Shown here: positions 27,274 to 36,810 of the stretch, in pieces
How the letters are laid out: every line of letters begins with the position of its first letter
Numbering within the stretch: the first letter of the stretch is position 1
Assembly (NCBI RefSeq): GCF_016862075.1
Contig: NZ_BOMG01000042.1
Span: forward strand, 248,001 to 312,000
Direction: 5' to 3'
DNA: 64,000 nucleotides
Source: Actinoplanes couchii
Lineage (GTDB): Bacteria; Actinomycetota; Actinomycetes; Mycobacteriales; Micromonosporaceae
Position numbers and translations under genes: made by a program
The notes under the pieces: model-generated
Told to the model about the DNA's origin: nothing
What the model saw: only the letters and a program-made list of their open reading frames with translations
Database searches by the model: none

Positions 27274-29334
27274 ATGAAACGATTCACCCGCGATGGAAAC
27301 CTTGACGAGAAGGCGGCGCTGCTCTCCGGCGCCACCGCCTGGACCACCACCCCCGTCGACCGGCTCGGCATCCCCTCGATCGTGCTCACCGACGGCCCGC
27401 ACGGCGTCCGCCTGGAGAAACCCGACTCCGAACGCTTCAGCTTCGAGAACAGCTTCCCCGCCACCTGCTTCCCGACCGCCGCCGCACTCGGCTCCAGCTG
27501 GGATCCCGACCTGCTGACCCGGATCGGCGAGGCCCTCGGCCGGGAGGGCCGCGCGCTGGGTGTCAACGTGCTGCTCGGCCCGGGTGTCAACATCAAGCGG
27601 TCACCGCTGTGCGGGCGCAACTTCGAGTACCTGTCCGAGGACCCGTACCTGACCGGCCGCCTGGGTGCCGCTCTGGTCCGCGGCGTGCAGAGCCAGGGTG
27701 TCGGCGCCTCGGTGAAACACTTCGCCGCCAACAATCAGGAGACCGAACGGCTGCGGGTCAGTGCCGAGGTCGACGAGCGGACCCTGCGCGAGATCTACCT
27801 GCCCGCCTTCGAACACATCGTGACCGAGGCGAAGCCGTGGACGGTGATGGCCGCCTACAACCGGATCAACGGCGTGCACGCCACCCAGAACCGGTGGCTG
27901 CTCACGCAGGTGCTGCGCGAGGAGTGGGGCTTCGACGGCCTGGTGGTGTCCGACTGGTGCGCGGTCACCGATCCGGTCGAGGCGGTCACCGCCGGGCTCG
28001 ACCTGGAGATGCCGGCCAACGCGGGCAGCCCCGGGCGGCTGGTCACGGCGGTCCGCGAGGGACGTCTCGACGAGGCGCTCCTGGACCGGGCCGTGGACCG
28101 GGTGCTCGCCCTGATCGAGCGGGCACAGCCGGCGAACGGCAGCCCGGACTTCGAAGCCCACCACGCGCTCGCCCGGCAGGCCGCCGCCGAGTCTGCGGTC
28201 CTGCTCAAGAACGAGGGCGCCCTCCTGCCGCTGGCCCCGGGTACGCGGGTCGCGGTCTTCGGCGAAACCCATCGTCACCAGGGCGCCGGCAGCTCCAAGA
28301 TTGTTCCCACGCGACTGGACAGGGCCGTCGATCACCTGGAGATCGCCGAGATCGCCGCCGACGCCGACGTGGCGGTTCTCTTTCTCGGACTGCCCGAGGG
28401 GGAAGAGTCCGAAGGCTTCGATCGCACCCATATCGACCTGCCCGCCGACCAGATCCGGCTGCTGGAGGAGGTCGCCGCCGTCCACCCGAACACCGTGGTG
28501 GTGCTCGCCAACGGTGGTGTCGTGCGCACCGGTGACTGGGAACGGCACGCCACGGCCGTACTGGAGATGTGGTTGCCCGGTCAGGCCGGTGGCGCGGCGG
28601 TGGCCGACCTGCTCTACGGGCGGGTCAACCCGTCCGGACGGCTCGCCGAGACCATCCCGCTGCGGCTTCCGGACACCCCCGCCTACCTGGACTTTCCCGG
28701 TTCGGAAGGCGCGGTGCGATACGGCGAGCGGCTCTACGTCGGATATCGCCACCACGACGCCCGGGATCTCGACGTGGCGTACCCGTTCGGGCACGGCCTG
28801 TCCTACACGACGTTCGAGTACTCCGACCTGGACGTCACCGGCCTGACCGTGGAGGTGACGGTCACCAACACCGGCGACCGGCCCGGCAAAGAAGTCGTCC
28901 AGCTGTACGTCCGCGACGTGGAATCCACCGTCGACCGGCCCGTCCGGGAACTCAAGGGCTTCCGCAAGGTCCACCTGGAGCCCGCTGAATCGAAACGGGT
29001 GACGTTCATTATTCAGCCCCGTGACCTGTGCTTCTACAGCGTGGCCCGCGAGGACTGGGTGCAGGAGACCGGTGACTTCGAGTTCTCGGTCGGCGCGTCG
29101 TCCCGTGATCTGCGCCTGTCGGCCACCGTCCACATCGCCGGCCCCGAGGACACCACGCCGCTGACCCTGGCGAACACCCTCGCCGAATGGCTCGCCGACC
29201 CGCGCGGCGCGGCAGTCGTCGGCGAGATGGCCGAACTGGGCGACCCGCAGATCCGCGCCATGGTGGAACACCTGCCACTGGACCGGCTGATCGCGATGAG
29301 CAACGGGCGTATCGACGCGGCGAGGTTCGTATGA
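27274..29334 (+). CDS. Glycoside hydrolase family 3 beta-glycosidase
   Basis: A 686-residue cytoplasmic enzyme; no signal peptide. The GH3 N-terminal barrel holds the catalytic nucleophile Asp227 in VVSDWCAV and the substrate-binding block KHFAANNQE. The GH3 C-terminal alpha/beta domain and an Fn3-like domain (VEVTVTNTGDRPGKEVVQLY) follow. The PA14 insertion found in some relatives is absent. The last 55 residues, beyond the Fn3 domain, form a helical module that reappears at the N-terminus of the GH43-like protein four genes down the operon. It hydrolyses terminal beta-linked sugars from imported oligosaccharides; beta-glucosidase or beta-xylosidase activity is possible. First gene of a five-gene operon; its stop overlaps the MFS start (ATGA). 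Confidence 0.93.
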   Translation: MKRFTRDGNLDEKAALLSGATAWTTTPVDRLGIPSIVLTDGPHGVRLEKPDSERFSFENSFPATCFPTAAALGSSWDPDLLTRIGEALGREGRALGVNVLLGPGVNIKRSPLCGRNFEYLSEDPYLTGRLGAALVRGVQSQGVGASVKHFAANNQETERLRVSAEVDERTLREIYLPAFEHIVTEAKPWTVMAAYNRINGVHATQNRWLLTQVLREEWGFDGLVVSDWCAVTDPVEAVTAGLDLEMPANAGSPGRLVTAVREGRLDEALLDRAVDRVLALIERAQPANGSPDFEAHHALARQAAAESAVLLKNEGALLPLAPGTRVAVFGETHRHQGAGSSKIVPTRLDRAVDHLEIAEIAADADVAVLFLGLPEGEESEGFDRTHIDLPADQIRLLEEVAAVHPNTVVVLANGGVVRTGDWERHATAVLEMWLPGQAGGAAVADLLYGRVNPSGRLAETIPLRLPDTPAYLDFPGSEGAVRYGERLYVGYRHHDARDLDVAYPFGHGLSYTTFEYSDLDVTGLTVEVTVTNTGDRPGKEVVQLYVRDVESTVDRPVRELKGFRKVHLEPAESKRVTFIIQPRDLCFYSVAREDWVQETGDFEFSVGASSRDLRLSATVHIAGPEDTTPLTLANTLAEWLADPRGAAVVGEMAELGDPQIRAMVEHLPLDRLIAMSNGRIDAARFV

Positions 29335-30539
29335 GGAGATACGTCTGGCTCCTGCTCGCCGCCCAGTTCGGGGTCTTCCTGGCCCTGGTCACCCCGATCG
29401 CGATCTCCCTGGCCATCAAGGTCGAGCAGGTCGCACCCGGCAACCCGGAGTATCTCGGTTACGCCACCGGCTGCGGAGCCCTTGCCGCGATCGTCTCGGC
29501 GCCGCTGTTCGGGATGCTCAGCGACCGCACCCGCTCCCGGTTCGGCCGCCGCCGCCCGTGGTTCGCGCTCGGCACCCTGATCGGTGCGGTGGCCCTGGTC
29601 GTGATGGCCCTGGCCGGCGACATCGTCACGCTCGGCCTCGGCTGGGTGCTCGCACAGATCGGCTGGGGTTCGCTGATCGCTCTGCTGCTGACCTCGATGG
29701 CCGACCGGCTGCCCGAGGACCAGCGGGGCAGGATATCCGGCCTCGGTGGCATGGTCTCCCAGCTCGCCCCGATCCTGGGCGCGATCCTGGCCGGTGGCCT
29801 GGCCGGAAACGATCTGCTGCTGTTCCTGGTGCCCGGTGGCGTCGGGATCGTCACGATGGCCCTGTTCCTGCTGTTCGTGAGCGAACCCGACAGCCGCGAA
29901 CTACCGCCGGGCGCTCCGATGAGCCTGGCCGAACTGCGGCACACCTACCTCTTCGACGTACGCCGCCACACCGACTTCGCCTGGAACTGGCTCGGCAAGT
30001 TCCTGTTCTTCTTCGGGCTCACGCTGAACACCACGTTCTCCGCGTTCTTCCTCGCCGACCGGATGGGCACCACCGTGCAGGAGGTCGCCGGGACGGTGGC
30101 GATCCTCGGGATCGGTGGCATCGTCACGGCGATGATCGGCGCGATCGGCGGCGGTTTCCTCTCCGACCGGTTGAAGCGCCGCCGGATCTTCGTGCTGCTC
30201 GGCGCGGCAGTCTTCGCCACCGGTACCACCGGGATGGTGCTCGCGCCGACGCTGCCACTGATCATCGGCGCGGCCATGATCAGCAACCTCGGCATCGGGC
30301 TGTTCGCCAGCGTCGACCAGGCCCTCGCCCTGGACGTGCTGCCGGACCGGGAGACCGACGCCGGTCGCTACGTCGGCATCTACGCCTTCTCCACCACGCT
30401 CGGCCAGGGCCTGGCCCCGTTCCTCGCCCCGGTGCTGCTCGGCGGCGACCGGAACTACACGGTCCTCTACCTCGCCGCGGCCGCGATCACCCTGGTCGGC
30501 GGCCTGACGGTGTTCTTCAAGATCAAGGCGGTGCGCTGA
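29331..30539 (+). CDS. MFS sugar transporter (SLC45/GPH-like)
   Basis: A 402-residue inner-membrane protein with about 12 hydrophobic spans, starting at ATG 29331. The conserved cytoplasmic loop GMLSDRTRSRFGRRRPW is the A-motif of sucrose/oligosaccharide symporters, and GGFLSDRLKRRR is its counterpart in the second half. Located between two glycosidase genes and overlapping both, it probably imports the oligosaccharide that the operon's enzymes degrade, driven by a cation gradient. Confidence 0.9.
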   Translation: MRRYVWLLLAAQFGVFLALVTPIAISLAIKVEQVAPGNPEYLGYATGCGALAAIVSAPLFGMLSDRTRSRFGRRRPWFALGTLIGAVALVVMALAGDIVTLGLGWVLAQIGWGSLIALLLTSMADRLPEDQRGRISGLGGMVSQLAPILGAILAGGLAGNDLLLFLVPGGVGIVTMALFLLFVSEPDSRELPPGAPMSLAELRHTYLFDVRRHTDFAWNWLGKFLFFFGLTLNTTFSAFFLADRMGTTVQEVAGTVAILGIGGIVTAMIGAIGGGFLSDRLKRRRIFVLLGAAVFATGTTGMVLAPTLPLIIGAAMISNLGIGLFASVDQALALDVLPDRETDAGRYVGIYAFSTTLGQGLAPFLAPVLLGGDRNYTVLYLAAAAITLVGGLTVFFKIKAVR

Positions 30540-32884
30540 TGAAGCGGGAATCGTTCAACCACGGCTGGGAGTTCCGGCCCAAGGTCAACCCGTTCGCCGA
30601 GCTGGCCGGGGCGTCCACACCCTGGCAGCCGGTGACGCTGCCGCACGACGCGATGATCATCCAGGACCGGGATCCGGCCGCCGACCCCGCCGGCGCCTAC
30701 TTTCCGGGCGGCGTGTGGGAGTACCGCAAGACGTTCGAGCACCCGGGGGACCGGTGTGTCGTCCTGGAGTTCGACGGCGTCCACCGGGACGCGACCGTGT
30801 ACGTCAACGGCGCCTACGCCGGGCAACGGCCCTACGGCTACTCGCTGTTCCGGATCGACGCCGGACGCCACCTGCGGCCCGGCGTCAATCAGATCCGCGT
30901 CGAAGCCCGCGCCCACCAGGACTCGCGCTGGTACACCGGCGCCGGCATCTACCGCGACACCTGGCTGCTCACCGGCGACCTGATCCGGATCGCCCCGGAC
31001 GGCGTCGTGGTCACCACCCCGGACGTCGATGCCGAGCGCGCGGTCGTCGAGGTCGCCACCACCGTCGTCAACGACACGGTCACCGTCCACACCACCGACG
31101 TGACCACCACCCTGAGCAGCGGCATCACCCGGACCGCCCCGCTGACGATCATGCCGGGGGAGCGGGCCACCCTGCGGCAGCGCTTCTACGTCGACGACCC
31201 GCGCCGGTGGAGCGTCGACGACCCGCAGCTCCACACCGCCACCGTCTCGTTGAGTGACCACGACACCGAGACGGTCACGTTCGGCATCCGGGACCTGCGC
31301 CTCGACCCCCGGCACGGGCTGCGGATCAACGGTGAGACCGTCAAGCTGCGCGGCGCCTGCATCCACCACGACAACGGCATCCTCGGTGCCGCCACCCATC
31401 CGCATTCCGAACGCCGCCGGATCGAGAAACTCAAGGCGGCCGGCTTCAACGCGATCCGGATGTCGCACCACCCGGCCGGCAGCGCTCTGATCGACGCCTG
31501 CGACCGGATCGGCATGCTCGTCGTCGACGAGGCCTTCGACATGTGGACGTCGGCCAAGACCGGATTCGACTACAGCCTGCACTTCGAACAGTGGTGGGAA
31601 CGCGACGTCGAGGCGATGGTCGCCAAGGACCGCAACCACCCGAGCGTGATCATGTACTCGATCGGCAACGAGATCCCGGAGACCGGCTCACCGGCCGGCG
31701 CGGTCTGGGGCCGGCGCCTCGCCGAGAAGGTCCGCGACCTCGACCCCACCCGGTACGTCACCAACGGCGTCAACAACATGCTCGCCGTCCTCGACGCGGT
31801 CATCGCCGGACGGCAGGCCCGCGGCGAGGAACAGGCCGGCGGCATCAACACCGCGATGGCCGACGCGGGCGCCATGATGAACATGATCGGACAGTCCGAG
31901 ATGGTCACCCAGCGCACCGCCGAGTCGTACGGGCTGCTCGACGTGGCCGGGATGAACTACTCGGAGAGCCGCTACGCCCTGGACGCCGAACTGTTCCCGG
32001 AACGGATCATCCTCGGCACCGAGACGTTCCCGACCCGGATCGGCGACCTGTGGAAACTCGTCGAGCAGCACGACCACGTGATCGGTGACTTCACCTGGAC
32101 CGGCTGGGACTACCTCGGCGAGGTCGGCATCGGACGCCCGCAGTACGACGACCCGGACGCCGTGCGCCAGTTCGCCGCGCCCTACCCCTACCTGCTGGCC
32201 GGATGCGGCGACATCGACATCATCGGCGACCGCCGGCCGGTCTCCTACTACCGGGAGATCGTCTTCGGGTTGCGGTCCGCCCCCTACCTCGCGGTTCGCC
32301 GGCCCCGACACCACGGCAGATCCAGCGTCGGTACGCCCTGGGCCTGGTCGGACAGCATCAACTCGTGGACCTGGCCCGGTTTCGAGGGCCGGCCGATCGC
32401 CGTCGAGGTGTATGCCGCCGCCGACGAGGCCGAACTGCTCGTCAACGGCGTCTCCGCGGGACGGCGGCCGATCGAGGACTTCCGCACCGAGTTCGACATC
32501 ACCTACGAGCCCGGCGAGCTGGTCGTCATCGCGTACCGGCAAGGGAACGAAATCGGCCGCGACCAGCTGCGGACCGCAACCGGACCGGACACCCTGCACG
32601 CCGTCGCGGAGCAGACCGTGATCGGCGCCGGCGACCTCGCCCACGTGATCCTGACCCTGACCGGTCCCGATCAGCCGGTCACCGTGCAGGTCACCGGCGG
32701 CGAACTGATCGGTTTCGGTAGCGCCGACCCGTCGACCGAGGAACGCTTCGACACGACCACCCGCACCACCTACGAAGGGCGCGCGCTCGCCGTCATCCGG
32801 CCGGCCGGACCGGGACACATCCGGCTGACCGCGTCGGCACCCGGACACACCGACGCCGGCGTGCAGATCACCGTGGAGGACTGA
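30539..32884 (+). CDS. Glycoside hydrolase family 2 (beta-galactosidase-like)
   Basis: A 781-residue enzyme; the ATG overlaps the MFS stop. It has a sugar-binding jelly roll (about 1-170), an immunoglobulin-like domain (170-270), a TIM barrel with acid/base Glu378 in SIGNEI and nucleophile Glu495 in GTETF, and C-terminal beta domains including a DUF4982-like region. The motif MSHHPAGSALIDACDRIG is typical for GH2. No signal peptide, so it acts in the cytoplasm. GH2 covers beta-galactosidase, beta-mannosidase, beta-glucuronidase and others; the sequence does not settle which. Confidence 0.92.
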   Translation: MKRESFNHGWEFRPKVNPFAELAGASTPWQPVTLPHDAMIIQDRDPAADPAGAYFPGGVWEYRKTFEHPGDRCVVLEFDGVHRDATVYVNGAYAGQRPYGYSLFRIDAGRHLRPGVNQIRVEARAHQDSRWYTGAGIYRDTWLLTGDLIRIAPDGVVVTTPDVDAERAVVEVATTVVNDTVTVHTTDVTTTLSSGITRTAPLTIMPGERATLRQRFYVDDPRRWSVDDPQLHTATVSLSDHDTETVTFGIRDLRLDPRHGLRINGETVKLRGACIHHDNGILGAATHPHSERRRIEKLKAAGFNAIRMSHHPAGSALIDACDRIGMLVVDEAFDMWTSAKTGFDYSLHFEQWWERDVEAMVAKDRNHPSVIMYSIGNEIPETGSPAGAVWGRRLAEKVRDLDPTRYVTNGVNNMLAVLDAVIAGRQARGEEQAGGINTAMADAGAMMNMIGQSEMVTQRTAESYGLLDVAGMNYSESRYALDAELFPERIILGTETFPTRIGDLWKLVEQHDHVIGDFTWTGWDYLGEVGIGRPQYDDPDAVRQFAAPYPYLLAGCGDIDIIGDRRPVSYYREIVFGLRSAPYLAVRRPRHHGRSSVGTPWAWSDSINSWTWPGFEGRPIAVEVYAAADEAELLVNGVSAGRRPIEDFRTEFDITYEPGELVVIAYRQGNEIGRDQLRTATGPDTLHAVAEQTVIGAGDLAHVILTLTGPDQPVTVQVTGGELIGFGSADPSTEERFDTTTRTTYEGRALAVIRPAGPGHIRLTASAPGHTDAGVQITVED

Positions 32885-32886
32885 CG

Positions 32887-34005
32887 ATGCTCACCGCACG
32901 CACCACCCTCGGTGACTGGCTCGACGATCCGGTCGGCGGGCCGCTCGTCCGTGACCTGCTCGGCGACGTGTCAGATTTGGGGCCGGCGCGCGTGTTCGCC
33001 CTGGACGACCTGGTGGCGCTCAGCCAGGGGCGGCTCACCCGGGCGAACGTCGACGACATGGTCCGGGCCGCGAACGGCGGCGAACTCGTGGTCGCCGCCG
33101 TGCCGAAGAAGGCCGCCGTGCCGATGCCGGTCCGCGACGATCTCACCCTGGCCGACATCCAGATTCGGGATCCGTTTCTGCTGCGTCATGGCGACAACTA
33201 CTGGCTGTACGGCAGCACGGACAGCAACATCTGGGCCGGTCCCGGAACCGGGTTCGACACCTACCGCAGCGCCGATCTGCACACCTGGGAAGGGCCGGTC
33301 CCGGCGTTCCGGCCACCCGCCGGGTTCTGGAGCGACGGCATGTTCTGGGCCCCGGAGGTGCACTCCTACCAGGGGCGATGGTTCATGTTCGCGACGTTCA
33401 CCGCGCCGGACGGCTACCGTGGAACCCAGATTCTGGTCGCCGGCGAACCCCAGGGCCCGTTCGAGCCGTGGAGCGCGGGGGCGATCACTCCGCGTGAGTG
33501 GCAGTGCCTCGACGGGACGCTGTTCGTCGACCCGGACGCCCAGCCGTGGATCGTGTTCTGTCAGGAGTGGACACAGATCCAGGACGGGGCGATCTGGGCG
33601 CAACGCCTCGCTCCTGACCTGCGCGCTCCCGTCGGGGAGCCGGTGCTGCTCTTTCACGCCTCCGCGGCGCCCTGGGCACGGACGCTGCCGCATGCGCCGG
33701 GCTCCTACGTCACCGACGGGCCGTTCCTGTTCCGCCTCGACAGCGGGAACCTGATCATGCTGTGGTCCAGTTTCGGCGACCAGGGTTACGCGATGGGTGT
33801 CGCCCACTCCTCGTCCGGGCTGGTCACCGGCCCGTGGACGCAGGAGGACCACGCGCTGTGGGCCACCGACGGCGGCCACGGCATGATCCTGCGCCACCCG
33901 GACGGGCGGCTCCTGCTGACCCTGCACCAGCCCAACACCACACCGCACGAACGGGCCGTCATCCATCCGCTCACCGAAGACTCCCTCGAGAAGGACCACC
34001 AGTGA
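32887..34005 (+). CDS. GH43-like five-bladed beta-propeller glycosidase with N-terminal helical module
   Basis: A 372-residue protein 2 nt after the GH2 gene. Residues 1-60 (TTLGDWLDDPVGGPLV, then DDLVALSQGRLTRA) copy the helical module at the C-terminus of the GH3 protein. From about residue 90 the propeller begins: IQIRDPFLLRHGDNYWLYG carries the first catalytic Asp, MFWAPEVHSYQGRWFMFATF follows, and DGTLFVDPDAQPWIVFCQEW matches later blades. Such enzymes release arabinose, xylose or galactose from side chains. No signal peptide is visible. Confidence 0.85.
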   Translation: MLTARTTLGDWLDDPVGGPLVRDLLGDVSDLGPARVFALDDLVALSQGRLTRANVDDMVRAANGGELVVAAVPKKAAVPMPVRDDLTLADIQIRDPFLLRHGDNYWLYGSTDSNIWAGPGTGFDTYRSADLHTWEGPVPAFRPPAGFWSDGMFWAPEVHSYQGRWFMFATFTAPDGYRGTQILVAGEPQGPFEPWSAGAITPREWQCLDGTLFVDPDAQPWIVFCQEWTQIQDGAIWAQRLAPDLRAPVGEPVLLFHASAAPWARTLPHAPGSYVTDGPFLFRLDSGNLIMLWSSFGDQGYAMGVAHSSSGLVTGPWTQEDHALWATDGGHGMILRHPDGRLLLTLHQPNTTPHERAVIHPLTEDSLEKDHQ

Positions 34006-36047
34006 TCGACCGAGAAGCCCTCGTCCGCCGGCACGACGTCGTGCTGACCAGCCCCGATCCGGCGCACGCGATCACCGTCGGCAACGGCGACTTCGCCTAC
34101 ACCGCTGACATCACCGGGATGCAGACCTTCACCGGCCACCACGATCAGGCGGCCGCCTATCGGGAGCAGCGGCTCGCCGTCAACACCAGCACCATGTCCA
34201 ACTGGGGCTGGCACTCGATGCCCAACCCGGACGGATTTGTCCTCGCCGACGCCATGTCCACCTACCGGACGGCTCGCGGGCCGGTCGAGTACCCGGACCG
34301 GTTCGACATGGCCGGCACCATGCGCGGACAGGTGGCCGACGAATTCCGGGCCGGCGCGTGGCTGCACGTCAACCCGCAGCGGCTCGACCTCGGCCGGATC
34401 GGGCTGCTGCTGCGGCCCGCCGTGGACTCCGCACCGTCGACCGATCCCGCCGACCTGACCGACTGTCATCAGCGGCTCGACCTGTGGACCGGCACGCTGA
34501 CCAGTGTTTTCACCTACGCCGGCGAACGGGTGCGGGTCACCACCGTGGCCGATCCCAGCAGCTCCCGGGTCGCGTTCCGCATCGAGACGCCACTGCTCAC
34601 CGACGGACGAGCCAAGATCAACATCCGGTTTCCGTACGCCGACGCGGGGTTCTTCCAGACGGCGGACTGGACCGTCCCCGATCGGCACGAGACGACCTAC
34701 GCCGACGGGGTGTTCACCCGGGTCGTGGACGACACCACCTATCGCGTGCGCCTCGATCACTCCGGTGGCACGATCACCTCGGTCGAGCCGCACCACTACG
34801 TGCTCACCACCTCGTCGGACTCGCTTTTGCTGGTGGCCACCTTCGACGGCGGTGACTCCGGCTCCTTCGACGGCACTCTCGCGGCGGCCACCCGCTGGTG
34901 GCGTGACTTCTGGACCTCCGGAGCCGCCGTCGACTTCAGCGGCAGCACCGATCCGCGCGCCGCTGAACTGGAACGACGCGTGGTGCTGTCCCAGTACCTG
35001 ACCGCGGTCAACAGCTCCGGTGTGCTCCCGCCCGCCGAGACCGGGCTGACCACCAACGCGTGGCAGGGCAAGTTCCACCTGGAGATGCACTGGTGGCACG
35101 CCGCCCACTTCGCCGCCTGGGGCCGCCCGCAGCTGCTGGAGAAGAGCCTCGACTGGTACCTGTCCCGGCTCGACGTGGCCCGGGACACCGCCCGGCGCCA
35201 GCACTACGCGGGAGCGCGCTGGCCGAAACACGTCGGCCCGGACGGGCGGGAGAGCCCCTCGGACATCGGGTCGCTCCTGATCTGGCAGCAGGCGCATCCG
35301 CTCTATCTGCTGGAACTGCTGCACCGGGCGGGTCGTGACGTGACCCGGTTCGCTGAACTGGTCGACGAGACCGCCACCTTCATGGCCGATTTTGCCCGTG
35401 ACGGTCACCTCAGCGCGCCGGTGATGCCGGCGCAGGAGTTCTACGACGCCGCGACCACGGCGGATCCGACGTTCGAGCTCGCCTACTGGTGGTGGGGCCT
35501 GGAGATCGCCCAGCGCTGGCGGGACCGCGCCGGTCAGGGGCGGCGGGCCGACTGGCAGCGGGTCCAGGACAGCCTGGTGCGGCCCCGGCAGAGCGGCGGC
35601 ACCTACTCGGCCGTCGCCACCGAGCCGTACCTGCGCCGCGACGACCATCCGGCGCTGCTCTGCGCGCTCGGCGTCGTCCCGGCTACCCCACTCATCGACC
35701 CGTCCGTGATGGCGGCGACCCTGGTGGACGTACTCGATGATTGGGATTGGGACAGTGCCTGGGGTTGGGATTTTCCGGCGATGGCGATGACGGCGACCCG
35801 GGTCGGCCGCCCTGACCTGGCCGTCGACGCGCTGCTTGCCGACCGGGTGAAGAACCGGTATCTGCCGACCGGGCACTGCCCGCAGATGGGCAGCCTGCTG
35901 CCGCTGTACCTGCCGGCCAACGGCGGCCTGCTCGCCGCGGTGTCGTTGATGGCCGCGGGCTGGGACGGAGCAGATCGGGACATCCCGGGTTTCCCCGCCG
36001 ACGGCACCTGGACCGTCCGCCACGAAGGGTTCCGGGCCTGGCCCTAA
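34002..36047 (+). CDS. Putative (alpha/alpha)6-barrel glycoside hydrolase (clan GH-L-like)
   Basis: A 681-residue protein; GTG 34002 overlaps the previous stop (GTGA). The N-terminal 270 residues look like a beta-sandwich (NGDFAYTADITG, LDLWTGTLTSVFTYAGERV). The second half has the helical-barrel hallmark NAWQGKFHLEMHWWHAAHFAAWGR, comparable to the DMHWW region of GH65 and GH95 enzymes. Trp-rich helices follow, including DDWDWDSAWGWDFP. I cannot assign a CAZy family, and substrate and mechanism are open. Last gene of the operon; its stop overlaps the stop of the convergent DUF4352-like gene. Confidence 0.75.
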   Translation: MIDREALVRRHDVVLTSPDPAHAITVGNGDFAYTADITGMQTFTGHHDQAAAYREQRLAVNTSTMSNWGWHSMPNPDGFVLADAMSTYRTARGPVEYPDRFDMAGTMRGQVADEFRAGAWLHVNPQRLDLGRIGLLLRPAVDSAPSTDPADLTDCHQRLDLWTGTLTSVFTYAGERVRVTTVADPSSSRVAFRIETPLLTDGRAKINIRFPYADAGFFQTADWTVPDRHETTYADGVFTRVVDDTTYRVRLDHSGGTITSVEPHHYVLTTSSDSLLLVATFDGGDSGSFDGTLAAATRWWRDFWTSGAAVDFSGSTDPRAAELERRVVLSQYLTAVNSSGVLPPAETGLTTNAWQGKFHLEMHWWHAAHFAAWGRPQLLEKSLDWYLSRLDVARDTARRQHYAGARWPKHVGPDGRESPSDIGSLLIWQQAHPLYLLELLHRAGRDVTRFAELVDETATFMADFARDGHLSAPVMPAQEFYDAATTADPTFELAYWWWGLEIAQRWRDRAGQGRRADWQRVQDSLVRPRQSGGTYSAVATEPYLRRDDHPALLCALGVVPATPLIDPSVMAATLVDVLDDWDWDSAWGWDFPAMAMTATRVGRPDLAVDALLADRVKNRYLPTGHCPQMGSLLPLYLPANGGLLAAVSLMAAGWDGADRDIPGFPADGTWTVRHEGFRAWP

Positions 36048-36640
36048 AGGCCGGTCTTCACCCCGCCGGAGAGCGGGGAGTCGTGCAGTTCGAGGGTGGT
36101 CAGTTCGACACCCTTCGGTACGTCGAAGACCAGCTTGCCGGTGACCTTCGTGCCGGGGCTGAGTTTCTGCACGAAGGCCTCGACACCGCGGTTGGCGTAC
36201 AGGCCGGCCAGTTTGTCGCTGTCGTATTCGGTTCCGGCGGCGTCGTACGCCGTCTGGGCCTGGCCGATGAAGTATTTGTCGTCGTCGCCGACGTTCCGCA
36301 CCGACAGGGTGATCACGCAGAACCTGCCGTCGGCGGTGCGTTTCAGCTGTTCGAGGGCGACGGTGCTGCGGGAACAGTCCGTCTTGGTGACGGTGAACTC
36401 GAACTGGCCGTCGCGCACCGCCTTCCCCGCACTGAGCCGCGCCGCGGTGGCGGGACCGTTGGTCGCGGCGGCCGTCGTGGCGGTCAGGTCGCCGTGGTTG
36501 TACTGCTCGGCCGCGATACCGATCGCGAACAGCAGCACCACCACTGCTACCGACACCAGGACCACCAGGGTCAGCTTGGCCGGGGAGGGGCGCCGGGCGG
36601 CACGCACCGGTCGGCGCCGCTGACGAAGGTTGTTCGACAT
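36044..36640 (-). CDS. Membrane-anchored DUF4352-like protein
   Basis: A 198-residue protein starting at ATG 36640, chosen for GGGGAG 8 nt upstream; an earlier in-frame start adds 10 residues. A basic N-terminus (RQRRRPVRAARRP) is followed by one transmembrane segment (about 25-47) and then an external beta-rich domain with VRDGQFEFTVTKTDC, ITLSVRNVGDDDKYF and a late LVFDVPKG block. This is the DUF4352/telokin-like immunoglobulin fold found in small actinobacterial surface proteins. Two cysteines may form a disulfide. Function unknown. Confidence 0.82.
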   Translation of the reverse strand: MSNNLRQRRRPVRAARRPSPAKLTLVVLVSVAVVVLLFAIGIAAEQYNHGDLTATTAAATNGPATAARLSAGKAVRDGQFEFTVTKTDCSRSTVALEQLKRTADGRFCVITLSVRNVGDDDKYFIGQAQTAYDAAGTEYDSDKLAGLYANRGVEAFVQKLSPGTKVTGKLVFDVPKGVELTTLELHDSPLSGGVKTGL

Positions 36641-36772
36641 TCTGACCACTCCCCGGTTCGCTCTACTCACTCTCAGCTACTTCGGGCCGGTGGGCCAGTA
36701 AACCGGCATGATCGGCGGCATTCTTCGCTCGAAAGGACAAATCGGCCTGACGGTGACCTGGCTCTCGCCAAC

Positions 36773-36801
36773 TTGAACTTCACACTGGTGTCAGCTTTTA
36801 C
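36773..36801 (+). promoter_or_regulatory. Candidate promoter of the Old Yellow Enzyme gene
   Basis: TTGAAC (36773-36778), a 17-nt spacer and TTTTAC (36796-36801). Only 9 nt separate the -10 box from the ATG, so the transcript would be leaderless or nearly so; there is no recognisable Shine-Dalgarno. The -10 match is weak. Nothing else is supported in the 36641-36810 gap. Confidence 0.35.
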
Positions 36802-36810
36802 CGTGGCGGC

